Positions 18,601 to 27,993 of a stretch of DNA of 64,000 nt are shown piece by piece (within the stretch, counting starts at the first letter, position 1; each line of letters starts with the position of its first letter). A model generated the notes under the pieces. That model saw nothing but the letters and a program-made list of their open reading frames with translations. It was not told the DNA's origin and did no database searches. The stretch is from Mucilaginibacter kameinonensis (lineage in GTDB: Bacteria > Bacteroidota > Bacteroidia > Sphingobacteriales > Sphingobacteriaceae). The position numbers and the translations under genes were made by a program. The stretch spans positions 558,001-622,000 of the forward strand of contig NZ_RCWZ01000002.1 of NCBI RefSeq assembly GCF_003675385.1, in the 5' to 3' direction.

Positions 18601-20820
18601 ATGATAAAAAAGATTTTTACCGCGCTGCTTTTGCTGGGCGGTAGTTGCCTGGCCGCTTCGGCACAGGACGTTCAGCTTAACAAGGGCTGGAAATTTGCCG
18701 TTGGCGACTCTACCCAATGGTCGTCGCCAACGTTTAACGATCAAAACTGGCAGAATATTGATGTCGCCCATTCCTGGGAGCCACAGGGGCATCCAAATTA
18801 TGATGGTTTCGGCTGGTATCGCATTCATGTGGTGATCCCTTCATCACTCAAAGAAAAGGCTTATTTAAAGGATAGTTTGAGGTTAAACCTGGCCAGTGTT
18901 GATGATAATGACGAGCTATATTTGAACGGAAAGCTGATCGCTAAGTATGGCGGTAGAAACGGAACTATAAAAGATGGTAATTATGGTCCGCGTATCTATA
19001 ATATTTCAGCTTCTGATCCGGCAATTTTGTGGGATAAAGAGAATGTATTAGCTATCCGTATTTATGATACCGGTGGCGATGGCGGTATTTATGGCGATAA
19101 TTTTAGCATTGGAATGGCCGATGTAATGGATCACGTAGCGGTAAATACCGATGGTGATTTCACGTTCGGCGAAAATAACAGCCTGGCAAAATCGGTTAAA
19201 TTGGTCACTACCAATAAGTATCAATACCAGGGTACTTTGGCCTTTAAAGTTACTGATCCGGAAAACGGCGCTGTGATTTACGAAAAAACAAATCCTGCAA
19301 ACTTTACTGCTGGCAAACCATTCACGTATTCATTCGTGATAGCCCGTTTAGCTAAAAAATCATATACCATTACGTATACATTCAACGATCAAAAATCGGC
19401 TAAGGAGATTGTCAGAACCGAAACAACTCCTTATGTACTTACGCCTTATCCATCGGCCAAACCAAAAATTAACGGCCCCGATGTTTACGGCGCGAGGCCC
19501 GGAAACCCGTTCTTGTATTTAATTCCGGCTACCGGTAAAAAACCGCTTAGTTATAAAGCGGATGGATTGCCGGACGGTTTAAAACTTGACGCCACGACTG
19601 GCATTATTACCGGTGTGGTAAACCAAAAAGGTGACTACCCGGTAACCCTTACTGTTACCAATAAATTGGGTAGTAAAACCAAAGTGCTTACAATTAGCAT
19701 TGGCGATAAAATTGGTCTTACTCCGGCTTTGGGATGGAACAGCTGGAACGCCTGGGGATTAAGCGTGAATGATGAAAAAGTAAAGATTTCGGCCAAAGAA
19801 ATGTCAGACAAACTGGGCGCTTACGGGTGGAACTATATTAATATTGATGATGGATGGGAAGCGGAAAATCGTGCTGCCGATGGGGCTATTGTAGCCAACA
19901 GCAAATTTCCGGATATGAAAGGTTTAACGGATTATGTACATAGCCTTGGTTTGCATACCGGTATTTATTCATCGCCGGGCCCTCGTACATGCGGTGGTTT
20001 TTTAGGCAGTTGGCAACACGAAGATCAGGATGCCAAAACCTATGCCGATTGGGGATTTGACTATTTGAAATATGACTGGTGCTCTTATTCAGAAGTTACG
20101 CCGCCGCACCCTGACCTGCCTGCACTTAAAAAACCTTATGAGCTGATGCGCTCGTCTTTAAACAAGGTAAACCGTGATATCATGTTTAGCTTTTGTCAGT
20201 ATGGCTGGGGCGATGTTTGGAAATGGGGTGCCGAAACCGGCGGTAACAGCTGGCGTACTACTGGCGACATACAGGATACCTGGAGAAGTATGAGCGATAT
20301 TGGTTTTGGACAAGATCCAGCTTCACCTTATGCGGGCCCGGGACACTTTAATGATCCGGATATGCTGGTGGTGGGTAAAGTAGGATGGGGCCCAAGCCTG
20401 CACAACAGCCGTTTAACTTATGATGAGCAATATACCCATATCAGTTTATGGAGTTTGCTATCGGCACCTTTATTAATTGGTTGCGATATGGGACACCTGG
20501 ACAGGTTTACACTTAGCTTATTAACCAATGATGAAGTGCTGGCCATAGATCAGGATGCTTTAGGTAAAGGTGCAAGGCAGGTTTCTAAAACGGATGAACA
20601 GCAGATTTGGGTGAAAGAACTTACCAAAGGCGAAAAGGCTATAGGTTTCTTCAATACATCTGACAAATACCAAACTGTTAACCTTGATGCTAACGATAAG
20701 CTGTTAAAAGGCTTTACCAAAGCGCGTGACGCCTGGGAGCAGAAATACCTGATAGCAGTGAACCATAAATATACTTTCAAAATACCTCCGCATGGCGTTA
20801 AGCTTATCCGGGTTATGTAA
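18601..20820 (+). CDS. GH27 alpha-galactosidase with N-terminal carbohydrate-binding and Ig-like domains
   Basis: A signal peptide (to about residue 20, ending ASAQ) precedes a galactose-binding-like beta-sandwich (about 25-165), an Ig-like segment with a putative Ig domain (about 290-370), and the GH27 catalytic domain (about 375-660). The catalytic nucleophile is D492 in YLKYDWCSY and the acid/base is D556 in TTGDIQDTW. The start is at the ATG that opens the signal peptide; the frame is open 114 bp further upstream. The enzyme removes terminal alpha-galactose, for example from galactomannan, which would complement the mannan genes at the left edge. It has no operon partner. Confidence 0.92.
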   Translation: MIKKIFTALLLLGGSCLAASAQDVQLNKGWKFAVGDSTQWSSPTFNDQNWQNIDVAHSWEPQGHPNYDGFGWYRIHVVIPSSLKEKAYLKDSLRLNLASVDDNDELYLNGKLIAKYGGRNGTIKDGNYGPRIYNISASDPAILWDKENVLAIRIYDTGGDGGIYGDNFSIGMADVMDHVAVNTDGDFTFGENNSLAKSVKLVTTNKYQYQGTLAFKVTDPENGAVIYEKTNPANFTAGKPFTYSFVIARLAKKSYTITYTFNDQKSAKEIVRTETTPYVLTPYPSAKPKINGPDVYGARPGNPFLYLIPATGKKPLSYKADGLPDGLKLDATTGIITGVVNQKGDYPVTLTVTNKLGSKTKVLTISIGDKIGLTPALGWNSWNAWGLSVNDEKVKISAKEMSDKLGAYGWNYINIDDGWEAENRAADGAIVANSKFPDMKGLTDYVHSLGLHTGIYSSPGPRTCGGFLGSWQHEDQDAKTYADWGFDYLKYDWCSYSEVTPPHPDLPALKKPYELMRSSLNKVNRDIMFSFCQYGWGDVWKWGAETGGNSWRTTGDIQDTWRSMSDIGFGQDPASPYAGPGHFNDPDMLVVGKVGWGPSLHNSRLTYDEQYTHISLWSLLSAPLLIGCDMGHLDRFTLSLLTNDEVLAIDQDALGKGARQVSKTDEQQIWVKELTKGEKAIGFFNTSDKYQTVNLDANDKLLKGFTKARDAWEQKYLIAVNHKYTFKIPPHGVKLIRVM

Positions 20821-20889
20821 ATATACCTCAGGGAGTCTATGAGAGACCCTGATAGGATGCAAATTGAAAAGAAACAACTATGGACACGC

Positions 20890-20970
20890 GTCATTGCTAG
20901 GTACGAAGCAATCCCCAATAAGCAGGTTCGCCCTGTATAGTTTGGGGATTGCTTCGTACCTCGCAATGAC
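20890..20970. repeat. Palindromic GTCATTGC-type repeat, copy 3
   Basis: The arms read GTCATTGCTAGGTACGAAGC and, inverted, GCTTCGTACCTCGCAATGAC, continuing into a nearly perfect 28-bp inverted repeat. It lies 70 bp past the alpha-galactosidase stop codon. Confidence 0.85.
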
Positions 20971-20988
20971 GTTTACGTTTTATTAATA

Positions 20989-21029
20989 GCAAAAAAAGCC
21001 TTTATCGGATAGATAAAGGCCTTTTTTGC
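20989..21029. terminator. Bidirectional terminator
   Basis: GCAAAAAAAGCCTTTATC and GATAAAGGCCTTTTTTGC form an 18-bp stem with one mismatch between the convergent alpha-galactosidase and propeller genes. Confidence 0.85.
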
Positions 21030-21049
21030 TATGTTGTAACTGCTGCCGA

Positions 21050-21958
21050 TCAATTCGGTATGTCATAATGATATATCGGCGCAAAAACGCCCTCGCTGGT
21101 AGTGTAATAGCCTTTACCATCTGGCTGAAAGCCTATAGCTTCTCCCTGCTTTTCAACTTTGTATTCCAATTCGCGTGGCTGACGAACCATGGTGTCCCAA
21201 ATAGGCTCGTTATGCTGGCGACGCCAGTAGTAAACCTTGTCGTAGCTTTTCAGCAGGATCTGTTGCCCGTCTTTGGAGATATCACCGGCTGTGATCCATT
21301 TGAAAGGCTTAAAACCAGAAAAGAACAGTTTGCAGCGTTTGGTTAATACGGTTGTTGTATTGGCCTTATAATTTAAGGGGGTAGTATAAACTCCAACGGT
21401 ATCACCTCTTTTACTTACAATGATCAATTGCTTATCAATAGGGTCAATCATCATGGTTTCAGCATCTTTAGGGCCATCGGGGTATGTAAAGTTTGCGCTC
21501 GCAACCGGGGTATTTACATTTGCAGTATTGTCTTTAGCCCACGATTTTTTTTCGATCGCACGGTAAATCGTAATGAATGGCCTGTTTTGCGCATTATCGC
21601 CTATATCGCCAATGTAAACGTAGCTTCTGCCTTTTTCGGGGCCCGGGCCAACGTCTATGTCTTCGCAATCTTGTACGCCAAGTTGGTGGATACTATCACC
21701 TTTAAAATAGATAGTTGATTTTAGCTTACCTGCTGAACTTATTGCAAAAAAACGGCTGGTATCGCCGCTGTCGTTATGTACATAGTAGGTATCCGGGTTG
21801 ATGGATGAGGCCGCAATGCCCGAAGTTTCATCCATCTCCTTGTTATTGAGGGTGCCCGTAATATCCTGCTTGTCGAGTAGCCTGTGCTTGGCAAAGGCCC
21901 CCATAAAAAGCAGGGATATGATGGGTAGTAATATATTTAATTTTTTTGATCGGCTCAT
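21050..21958 (-). CDS. Predicted beta-propeller protein, membrane-anchored or exported
   Basis: The 302-residue product (start at the second Met, 21958; the first at 21976 is also possible) has an N-terminal hydrophobic segment and then a sequence with propeller-like blades: VHNDSGDTSRFFAIS, DCEDIDVGPGPEKGRSYVYIGDIGDN. The CEDI / GDIGDN motifs resemble SdiA-regulated or phytase-like propellers that bind calcium or phosphate, but the exact family is not certain. It is monocistronic. Confidence 0.65.
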   Translation of the reverse strand: MSRSKKLNILLPIISLLFMGAFAKHRLLDKQDITGTLNNKEMDETSGIAASSINPDTYYVHNDSGDTSRFFAISSAGKLKSTIYFKGDSIHQLGVQDCEDIDVGPGPEKGRSYVYIGDIGDNAQNRPFITIYRAIEKKSWAKDNTANVNTPVASANFTYPDGPKDAETMMIDPIDKQLIIVSKRGDTVGVYTTPLNYKANTTTVLTKRCKLFFSGFKPFKWITAGDISKDGQQILLKSYDKVYYWRRQHNEPIWDTMVRQPRELEYKVEKQGEAIGFQPDGKGYYTTSEGVFAPIYHYDIPN

Positions 21959-22095
21959 TCTGTTTCTTGCAAACAATAACGCAAATAAAGCGCATTAGTA
22001 TGAAGTTGACATTAATTATTTGATTTTGTTACGACTATATGAAAATTTAACGGTCGACAACAGGCAAAATGAGCAATATTCGTACCATGAAGCAT

Positions 22096-22539
22096 TTATG
22101 CCGATTCAAAAGCATGTAATAAGGCGTTTTGCCGGAATATTTCTGTCGGGCTACGGTAGTCTGCCAGTTCAATTTCCTGAACATATTTGCAATTGTAGGG
22201 GTGTCCGGGTTCAATAAAAACAGGCATGTCATAACCCTGTTGCTGGTAATACGGGGTGATGAATGCTTTTACCGGGAGATCATTGGCAGCAGAAACAACT
22301 TCGGGCGTTAATTTCTTTAATGGCTTCAGAAGCAGTTTAATTTCGCAAAGCTTGAAATTATCATAAAGCGGGATCCAGCGTATCACATCATCAATATTAA
22401 CAGCTATGGCATTATGTTTTACACCTATAAGCGTACCGATATTAACGTCGCTGTTATTTAATAAACTAATGATTACAACCTGCTGACCAATATAACGGCT
22501 AAAAATCAGGAGTTGATCGGCTATGCTTATATGTTTCAT
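22096..22539 (-). CDS. Hypothetical protein, 147 aa, start codon inside a palindrome
   Basis: I do not recognise this family. The protein is soluble, with a mixed alpha/beta pattern; the first half is strand-rich (QQVVIISLLNNSDVNIGTLIGVKHNAIAVNIDD) and the rest helical. Its ATG is the last part of a perfect 25-bp palindrome (22538-22562). No operon partner is evident. Confidence 0.65.
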   Translation of the reverse strand: MKHISIADQLLIFSRYIGQQVVIISLLNNSDVNIGTLIGVKHNAIAVNIDDVIRWIPLYDNFKLCEIKLLLKPLKKLTPEVVSAANDLPVKAFITPYYQQQGYDMPVFIEPGHPYNCKYVQEIELADYRSPTEIFRQNALLHAFESA

Positions 22540-22562
22540 TTTGCTAATTTTATTAGCAAAAT
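22538..22562. promoter_or_regulatory. Perfect 25-bp palindrome covering a start codon
   Basis: ATTTTGCTAAT, TTT, ATTAGCAAAAT. The start codon of the gene at 22096-22539 is formed by its last bases. It may be a protein-binding operator or an RNA hairpin that occludes initiation. Confidence 0.65.
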
Positions 22563-22634
22563 ACGGAATTTAGTTGATGAAATACAAGAATTATTTGAAA
22601 CGAAATATAGTTTTTATGTAAACCTATGTTAACA

Positions 22635-22661
22635 AAAAAGGGCCCTTTTGAGGCCCTTTTT
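22635..22661. terminator. Terminator of the desaturase gene
   Basis: AAAAAGGGCC (22635-22644) and GGCCCTTTTT (22652-22661), 10-bp stem with T run, just after the desaturase stop codon on the minus strand. Confidence 0.85.
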
Positions 22662-22668
22662 GATTTTC

Positions 22669-23706
22669 TTATTTTTCAACTTCCACAAGTTCCGACTTTG
22701 TTGGCTCGGCTTTAGTGAGGTCGATATCTGGTTTTGAAATGTCTGTTAACGCTACACGACCGCGATCCTTACGCAGGATACGATTAAACAGCGAGATCTC
22801 CCTATCGAACAGAAACTGGAAAAACAGTTTAGTCCATGAGGTATGATAGTGTAAAGTATCGTAGTACTCAGGAGCGGTTTTCCTGATCTCAGGAAGTTTG
22901 TTCCATGGGATAGATGGAAAATCGTGGTGCTCATTGTGGAAGCCTACGTTGAAGGCTACCGCGTTGAAATTACCGTAATAGCTGTATGTTTCCTGCTCTT
23001 CGGTAACAGTAAGGTAGTGCTCCTGGATCCAGCGGGCACCCAGTGGGTGAAGACCAACTGAAAATGAAAAGCTTAACAATAAAAAGGCAACAGCATGCCA
23101 TCCCATAAAGTAGGCTATTGCAGTTGTAAATGCGGCCTGTAATAACCAGTTAGTCAGGATCCAGCCATCAAATGGGTGAATTTCCCTTAAACGCGATAAG
23201 CGGAATAACTGAAATACCGGGAAAAACAACAACCATAGTGCTTTACCAAAAAACGAATTGCTGATCAATTTTGCTTCCCAGCGGTTTGGCAAATCGGCAT
23301 CAAGCTCGTGTACACCCTGAAAAGAATGGTGTTTGATATGATACTTTTCGAATGAAATAGCGCTTGGCAATATTTGCGGCAAATTGGCAAACATAGAGGC
23401 CCAGCGGTTGGCGTTACGGTTTTTAAAAAGCAACTGGTGTGTACATTCGTGTATCATTACAAACAATGCATGATCGGCAAAAGCGCCAAGTAAATAAGCA
23501 GCTCCGAAAACTATCCACCATGATTGATCGCGTACAAACCAGGCTAAAACTACCTGGAAAGCTACTAATCCAATAATGGCCCATATGGTTTTTGGATTTT
23601 TACCGATAAGCTTACGCAGTTGCGGAAACTCTTTCAAGATTTTTTTTGTACGGATTCGATGAGGTTCAGACTCCTGGGAATAAACAAAATCAGTCTTTTT
23701 AATCAT
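22669..23706 (-). CDS. Fatty-acid desaturase closely resembling eukaryotic sphingolipid delta-4 desaturase
   Basis: This 345-residue membrane protein has the three His boxes of di-iron desaturases: H86-ECTH, H123-IKHH and H257-NEHH. Beyond the boxes, the stretches GLHPLGARWIQEHY, ETYSYYGNFN, AFNVGFHNEHHDFPSIPW and PEYYDTLHYHTSW align almost without gaps to my memory of human DEGS1, and the N-terminus (HRIRTKKILKEFPQLRKLI) also has the DEGS pattern. Sphingobacteria make sphingolipids, so desaturation of a sphingoid base is plausible; the substrate is inferred. The C-terminal 25 residues are a charged extension. The gene is monocistronic. Confidence 0.85.
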   Translation of the reverse strand: MIKKTDFVYSQESEPHRIRTKKILKEFPQLRKLIGKNPKTIWAIIGLVAFQVVLAWFVRDQSWWIVFGAAYLLGAFADHALFVMIHECTHQLLFKNRNANRWASMFANLPQILPSAISFEKYHIKHHSFQGVHELDADLPNRWEAKLISNSFFGKALWLLFFPVFQLFRLSRLREIHPFDGWILTNWLLQAAFTTAIAYFMGWHAVAFLLLSFSFSVGLHPLGARWIQEHYLTVTEEQETYSYYGNFNAVAFNVGFHNEHHDFPSIPWNKLPEIRKTAPEYYDTLHYHTSWTKLFFQFLFDREISLFNRILRKDRGRVALTDISKPDIDLTKAEPTKSELVEVEK

Positions 23707-23836
23707 ATAGTGTTAAAACGTTAAATATAGCGATAACGTGCGCAAAACTTCATTTTTTTGTAAAAATTAATTAGCAATATCAGGAATACGTAGAATCTTC
23801 ACGATTGTTTCATGTAAATTTTATATAGAATTTACG

Positions 23837-24838
23837 TTAATTTTGTTTGAAAACAATTACTTTAAAGGTATTAGGGATGGTTTTACGTGTGCCGGGTTCA
23901 AATTGTGCTACGCTTAAATAAATTTTATGCGTTTTAGCGTCCAGGGCCATTGTTCTGGCTCTTTCAGCTGTTTTTAAGGTTTGGATCACCTCATAGGCAT
24001 CTGCCGATTTTTGTTTGATGATAGTTGTAACACCATCGCCGCATGAGCAAAAAATCAGTTTAGTTTCCGGATCATAAGCTACCGCGTCAACGCCGGCGCC
24101 AATTGGCAGGGTTGTGGTTACTTTACCTGTTTTGATATCGAAAACGCTTACGCCTTTATTTTCACGGCAAACAGTAAACAGTTTTTGATTAACGGCATCA
24201 AGCGCTAAGCCTGTAGGCCCGCCGCAAGGGGCAAGGGGATAGTTTTTAATTACTTTAAGGCTTTTGCTATCGATAACATCAAGACTGCTTTTATCTTCAA
24301 GATTGTTGTATATCTTTCCTTTTCCGTCGGATACTGCAAATTCAGGTGCGCCGCTCAGGGCTACTGAACCAACTTGTTTAAGTGCAGACGGGTTAATTAC
24401 CGACGAATTGTTGCTCTCGCCATTAAAAGTAAACACGCGATCGGCAGAGGGATCATACATAATAGCATCCGGCCCGTTAGCGCCCGTAAGAGCAATGGTA
24501 GTGATGGTTTTAAACGTTTTCAAATCGAAAACTACTACGGCGTTTGCTTTGCCATCGCTAATAAAACCACGGTTAACCTTATTTACTATAGCTATGCCGT
24601 GCACGCCTTTCATGTTCTCGATAGCGCCAACCGGTTTTTCGGTATCCAGGTTAATGACATTTACAGCAGTGCCGTGAGATACATAAAGATTGCGGTTAAC
24701 CTTATCAATAGATAAATAGTCATAACCGCCATCGCCCGGAAGCGCGATAGTTTTATCGGCTACATAGGTTTGCGCGGTCAACTTAAAAGGAGCCAAGCCA
24801 GCAATAAGCATAGCCACAGCCAAAATTTGTTTTTTCAT
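23837..24838 (-). CDS. YncE/YVTN-type beta-propeller protein, exported
   Basis: A signal peptide (about 1-22) and seven-bladed YVTN-like repeats (NRNLYVSHGTAVNVINLDTEKPVGAI and similar units spaced by about 42 residues). Such proteins bind ligands or DNA in the periplasm in E. coli YncE; the role here is unknown. It is the last gene of the RND efflux unit, 56 bp after the pump gene on the same strand. Confidence 0.85.
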   Translation of the reverse strand: MKKQILAVAMLIAGLAPFKLTAQTYVADKTIALPGDGGYDYLSIDKVNRNLYVSHGTAVNVINLDTEKPVGAIENMKGVHGIAIVNKVNRGFISDGKANAVVVFDLKTFKTITTIALTGANGPDAIMYDPSADRVFTFNGESNNSSVINPSALKQVGSVALSGAPEFAVSDGKGKIYNNLEDKSSLDVIDSKSLKVIKNYPLAPCGGPTGLALDAVNQKLFTVCRENKGVSVFDIKTGKVTTTLPIGAGVDAVAYDPETKLIFCSCGDGVTTIIKQKSADAYEVIQTLKTAERARTMALDAKTHKIYLSVAQFEPGTRKTIPNTFKVIVFKQN

Positions 24839-24894
24839 TTCTCGGGATTGTTTATTGCCATGAAATTAAATCCCGAATCTGTAAAAATGCTGTG

Positions 24895-27800
24895 TTAACC
24901 GTTGTGGCTTTCATTAAGTTCATTTAAATGGGTTGTAAACCCTTTGCGGTACAATATACGCAGCATAGCCGGTAAAACAATAAGTAATAATGGCAATGCC
25001 GCTAAAAAACCTCCAATAACTGCAATGGCCAACGGTTGATGCAATTGTGCCCCTGCGCCTATACCTAAAGCAAGCGGCATCAACGCTATAATAGCACCCA
25101 GGGCAGTCATTAGTTTAGGTCTTAAACGGGTACTGATAGCAAAAGTTATGGCCTCATCAATGTTTTTGTTTCCATTTTCGATGGCGCTTTCTTTAAACTG
25201 GAGAAAAGTAAAAATGGCATTTTCGCCAATTATGCCTACAATCATAATTAGCCCGGTATAGCTGCCCACGTTAAGCGGCGTTCCTGTAATAAATAAAGCC
25301 AGAAAACTGCCGGCAATTCCCAAAATGCCTATCACTAAAATAAGCAGTGCTATCCTGAATTGCCTGAACAGGAATAATATCACCCCAAAAACCAGCAGGC
25401 AAGCAGTTACCAGGATAATAAGTAACTCTTTAAACGACTGCTGCTGCTGAGCATAAGCACCGCCATATTCCACATGATAACCGGTTGGCAAGTTTACGTT
25501 ATCATGTATGGTTTTCTGAATGGCGGTTATCACAGTACCCAGGTCGCTGCCTTCCAGCCTGGCACTTACCACGTTCATGCTTTGCAGGTTTTCGCGGTTT
25601 ATTTCGGCGTCGCCGGGCCTTAGCTCAACCGAGGCAAGTTCAGTTATCGGGATAAGCTTTCCGTTTGGTAAAAATATATGCAGGTTATGGATATCATTTA
25701 CGTTAAGCGAGCGATTGCCCGGGTAAACCATGCGGATAGGGGATAGCTGTTCTTTCTCCAATAAATTGCCTATCACATTACCTTCCAGCGCGGTTTGAAT
25801 CTGCATTTGCAGATCTGCGGCGGTAATTCCGTACTGTGCAATTTTGCTGTAATGCGGTTGGATACTTACCGTAGGACCGGCAATGATGATGCCTGGTAGT
25901 ACGTCGGCTGCACCTTTAACCTTTTCAACCAGTCCGGCTATTTGGCGGGACAGGTTTTGCAGTGTTTGCTGGTTATCGCCAAATACCTTGATTTCGATAG
26001 GCTCGGCCGATGTGGTAAGGTCGCCAAGCATATCGGTTATCACCTGGCCAAATTCTACCTCCAGCGCCGGTTGAGTTTCTTCAACAATTTTGCGCAGGTC
26101 GCTTATTACCTCTTCTGTGCTTTTGGTACGATCTTTTTTAAGCTGGATAAGATAATCGCCGCTGTTAGGTTCTGTGATGAAAAAGCCCATTTGTGTGCCC
26201 GTGCGGCGCGAGTACGCAGTTACATCGGGATGTTTTACGATTTGCTTTTCAATTTGGCGCAACATGCGGTCGGTTTCTTCCAGTGAGGTTCCGGGAGGGG
26301 ATTTGTAATCAAGCACGATAGCGCCCTCGTCCATATCAGGCAGGAAGCCGGTTTCAAGCATTGGCGGTACTATCACAATAACCGCTGCTAATGCGGCAAT
26401 AATGATAATACTTACATATGGCCTGAGGATAAAGAAGCTTACCCATTTTTGTCGTCTTACTGTATGTACTTCCTCTTTTTTAGTTTTTGCTGCGGCATTT
26501 AATTTAGGCTTAGGGGTAACCAGCAGGTAAATTACCGGCAGACCGATCCAAGTTACAAAGAATGAACTTAGCAAGGTAATGATCATAGTATCGGTAAGTA
26601 CCTTGAAATATGCCCCGGCCACACCGGTCATCAGCACAAAAGGAATAAAGATTACGATGGTACTAATAGATGAGCCCACCATTGCCGGGAAAAGGTAATC
26701 AATGGCTTTCCTAACCAAATGGCTGCTTAGCTCATCGGGGTGTTCTTCGTGTACCCGGTGAATCTGCTCAACAACTACTATGGCATCGTCAATAATTAAG
26801 CCTATGGATGCCGCAATAGCGCCAAGGGTCATGATATTGAAGGTATAGCCAAGCCAGTATAGTATAAGCAGGGTAAGCCCAAGCGTAACCGGGATGGTGA
26901 TTAATATGGTGATACTTGCTTTAAACGATCTTAAAAAGATCACCGCTACGATAATGGCCAGCAGCAGACCTATCCAAAGGCTGTCGCTTACACTCTTTAC
27001 CGAATCGTTCACAAAATCGGCCTGTACATAGTACGGCCTGATCGTTACGCCGTGCGGAAGTAGTTTTTTTAACGCATCAACCTTATCGGCCATGTCATTA
27101 CTCACCGATATCAGATTGGCGTTGGGTTGTTTTATAACAGCAATAAGTACCCCGTCGTGCCCGTTGGCGTTAATGCGGGTATACTCGATACCTTCATTAA
27201 CCTGTATGCTTGCAAAATCCTTAAGGCGCACTATCCTTTTTCGGTTATTGCTTATCACCAATTGTTCCAGCTGATCTTTGGCATTAATGGTGGCATCGGT
27301 AACGGTAAGGTACATGCGCTTATAATCAGACAGGTAGCCTTCTGATTTTACAAAGTTGGTGGTAGCAAGCGTGGTACTGATAATATCAGGCGTTAGTCCC
27401 AATGAAGTCATTTTCTGCTGATCAAGCGTGAGCCAGTATTCCTTCAGCTTACCGCCAATTACCCTAATCTCAGATACCCCGTCAACCTGCGAGAGGAATG
27501 GTTTTACCGTGTAAGTAGCCAATTGCCTTAACTCAATAGGCGACAGGTTATGGCTTTCCAGCGTGTAACCACTCACCGGTAAAATGGATGGGTTCATCTT
27601 AGCCACGCTGATATTTACATCTGGTGGCAGATCGTTTTTGATCTGGTCAATACTTGATTGGATGCGTTGCTGACTCAGATCGATATCGGCATTCCAGTTA
27701 AACAATGCAGAAATTTCGCAACTGCCACGGCTTGTGGTACTGCGTACCAGTTGCAGGTCGGGTACTTGTTTAATGGCGTTCTCTAACGGTTTGGTAACCG

Positions 27801-27993
27801 TAACCATCATTTTGTTTACCGGCTGCAGGCCTTGATCGGCAATGATCTTTATTTTAGGGAAAGTGATTTCCGGGAATAGGGAGGTTTGCAATTTAGAATA
27901 GGCAAACAAACCGCCCATAATAAAAAGGGCCAGCACAAGGCCTAAGGGCTTGCGATGGGTTATGAAGTAATTTTTACGCTGGTTTTCCTTCAT
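24895..27993 (-). CDS. RND efflux pump inner-membrane component
   Basis: A 1032-residue RND protein with two symmetrical halves: six membrane segments each and two large periplasmic domains. The membrane proton-relay aspartates are visible in IGLIIDDAIVVVEQIHR. The overall type is between HAE1 drug pumps and CzcA metal pumps; the second half keeps EGENAIFTFLQF-like positions without paired acids, so metal versus drug cannot be settled. The start ATG is part of a TAATG junction with the adaptor gene, a tight coupling. Confidence 0.93.
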   Translation of the reverse strand: MKENQRKNYFITHRKPLGLVLALFIMGGLFAYSKLQTSLFPEITFPKIKIIADQGLQPVNKMMVTVTKPLENAIKQVPDLQLVRSTTSRGSCEISALFNWNADIDLSQQRIQSSIDQIKNDLPPDVNISVAKMNPSILPVSGYTLESHNLSPIELRQLATYTVKPFLSQVDGVSEIRVIGGKLKEYWLTLDQQKMTSLGLTPDIISTTLATTNFVKSEGYLSDYKRMYLTVTDATINAKDQLEQLVISNNRKRIVRLKDFASIQVNEGIEYTRINANGHDGVLIAVIKQPNANLISVSNDMADKVDALKKLLPHGVTIRPYYVQADFVNDSVKSVSDSLWIGLLLAIIVAVIFLRSFKASITILITIPVTLGLTLLILYWLGYTFNIMTLGAIAASIGLIIDDAIVVVEQIHRVHEEHPDELSSHLVRKAIDYLFPAMVGSSISTIVIFIPFVLMTGVAGAYFKVLTDTMIITLLSSFFVTWIGLPVIYLLVTPKPKLNAAAKTKKEEVHTVRRQKWVSFFILRPYVSIIIIAALAAVIVIVPPMLETGFLPDMDEGAIVLDYKSPPGTSLEETDRMLRQIEKQIVKHPDVTAYSRRTGTQMGFFITEPNSGDYLIQLKKDRTKSTEEVISDLRKIVEETQPALEVEFGQVITDMLGDLTTSAEPIEIKVFGDNQQTLQNLSRQIAGLVEKVKGAADVLPGIIIAGPTVSIQPHYSKIAQYGITAADLQMQIQTALEGNVIGNLLEKEQLSPIRMVYPGNRSLNVNDIHNLHIFLPNGKLIPITELASVELRPGDAEINRENLQSMNVVSARLEGSDLGTVITAIQKTIHDNVNLPTGYHVEYGGAYAQQQQSFKELLIILVTACLLVFGVILFLFRQFRIALLILVIGILGIAGSFLALFITGTPLNVGSYTGLIMIVGIIGENAIFTFLQFKESAIENGNKNIDEAITFAISTRLRPKLMTALGAIIALMPLALGIGAGAQLHQPLAIAVIGGFLAALPLLLIVLPAMLRILYRKGFTTHLNELNESHNG

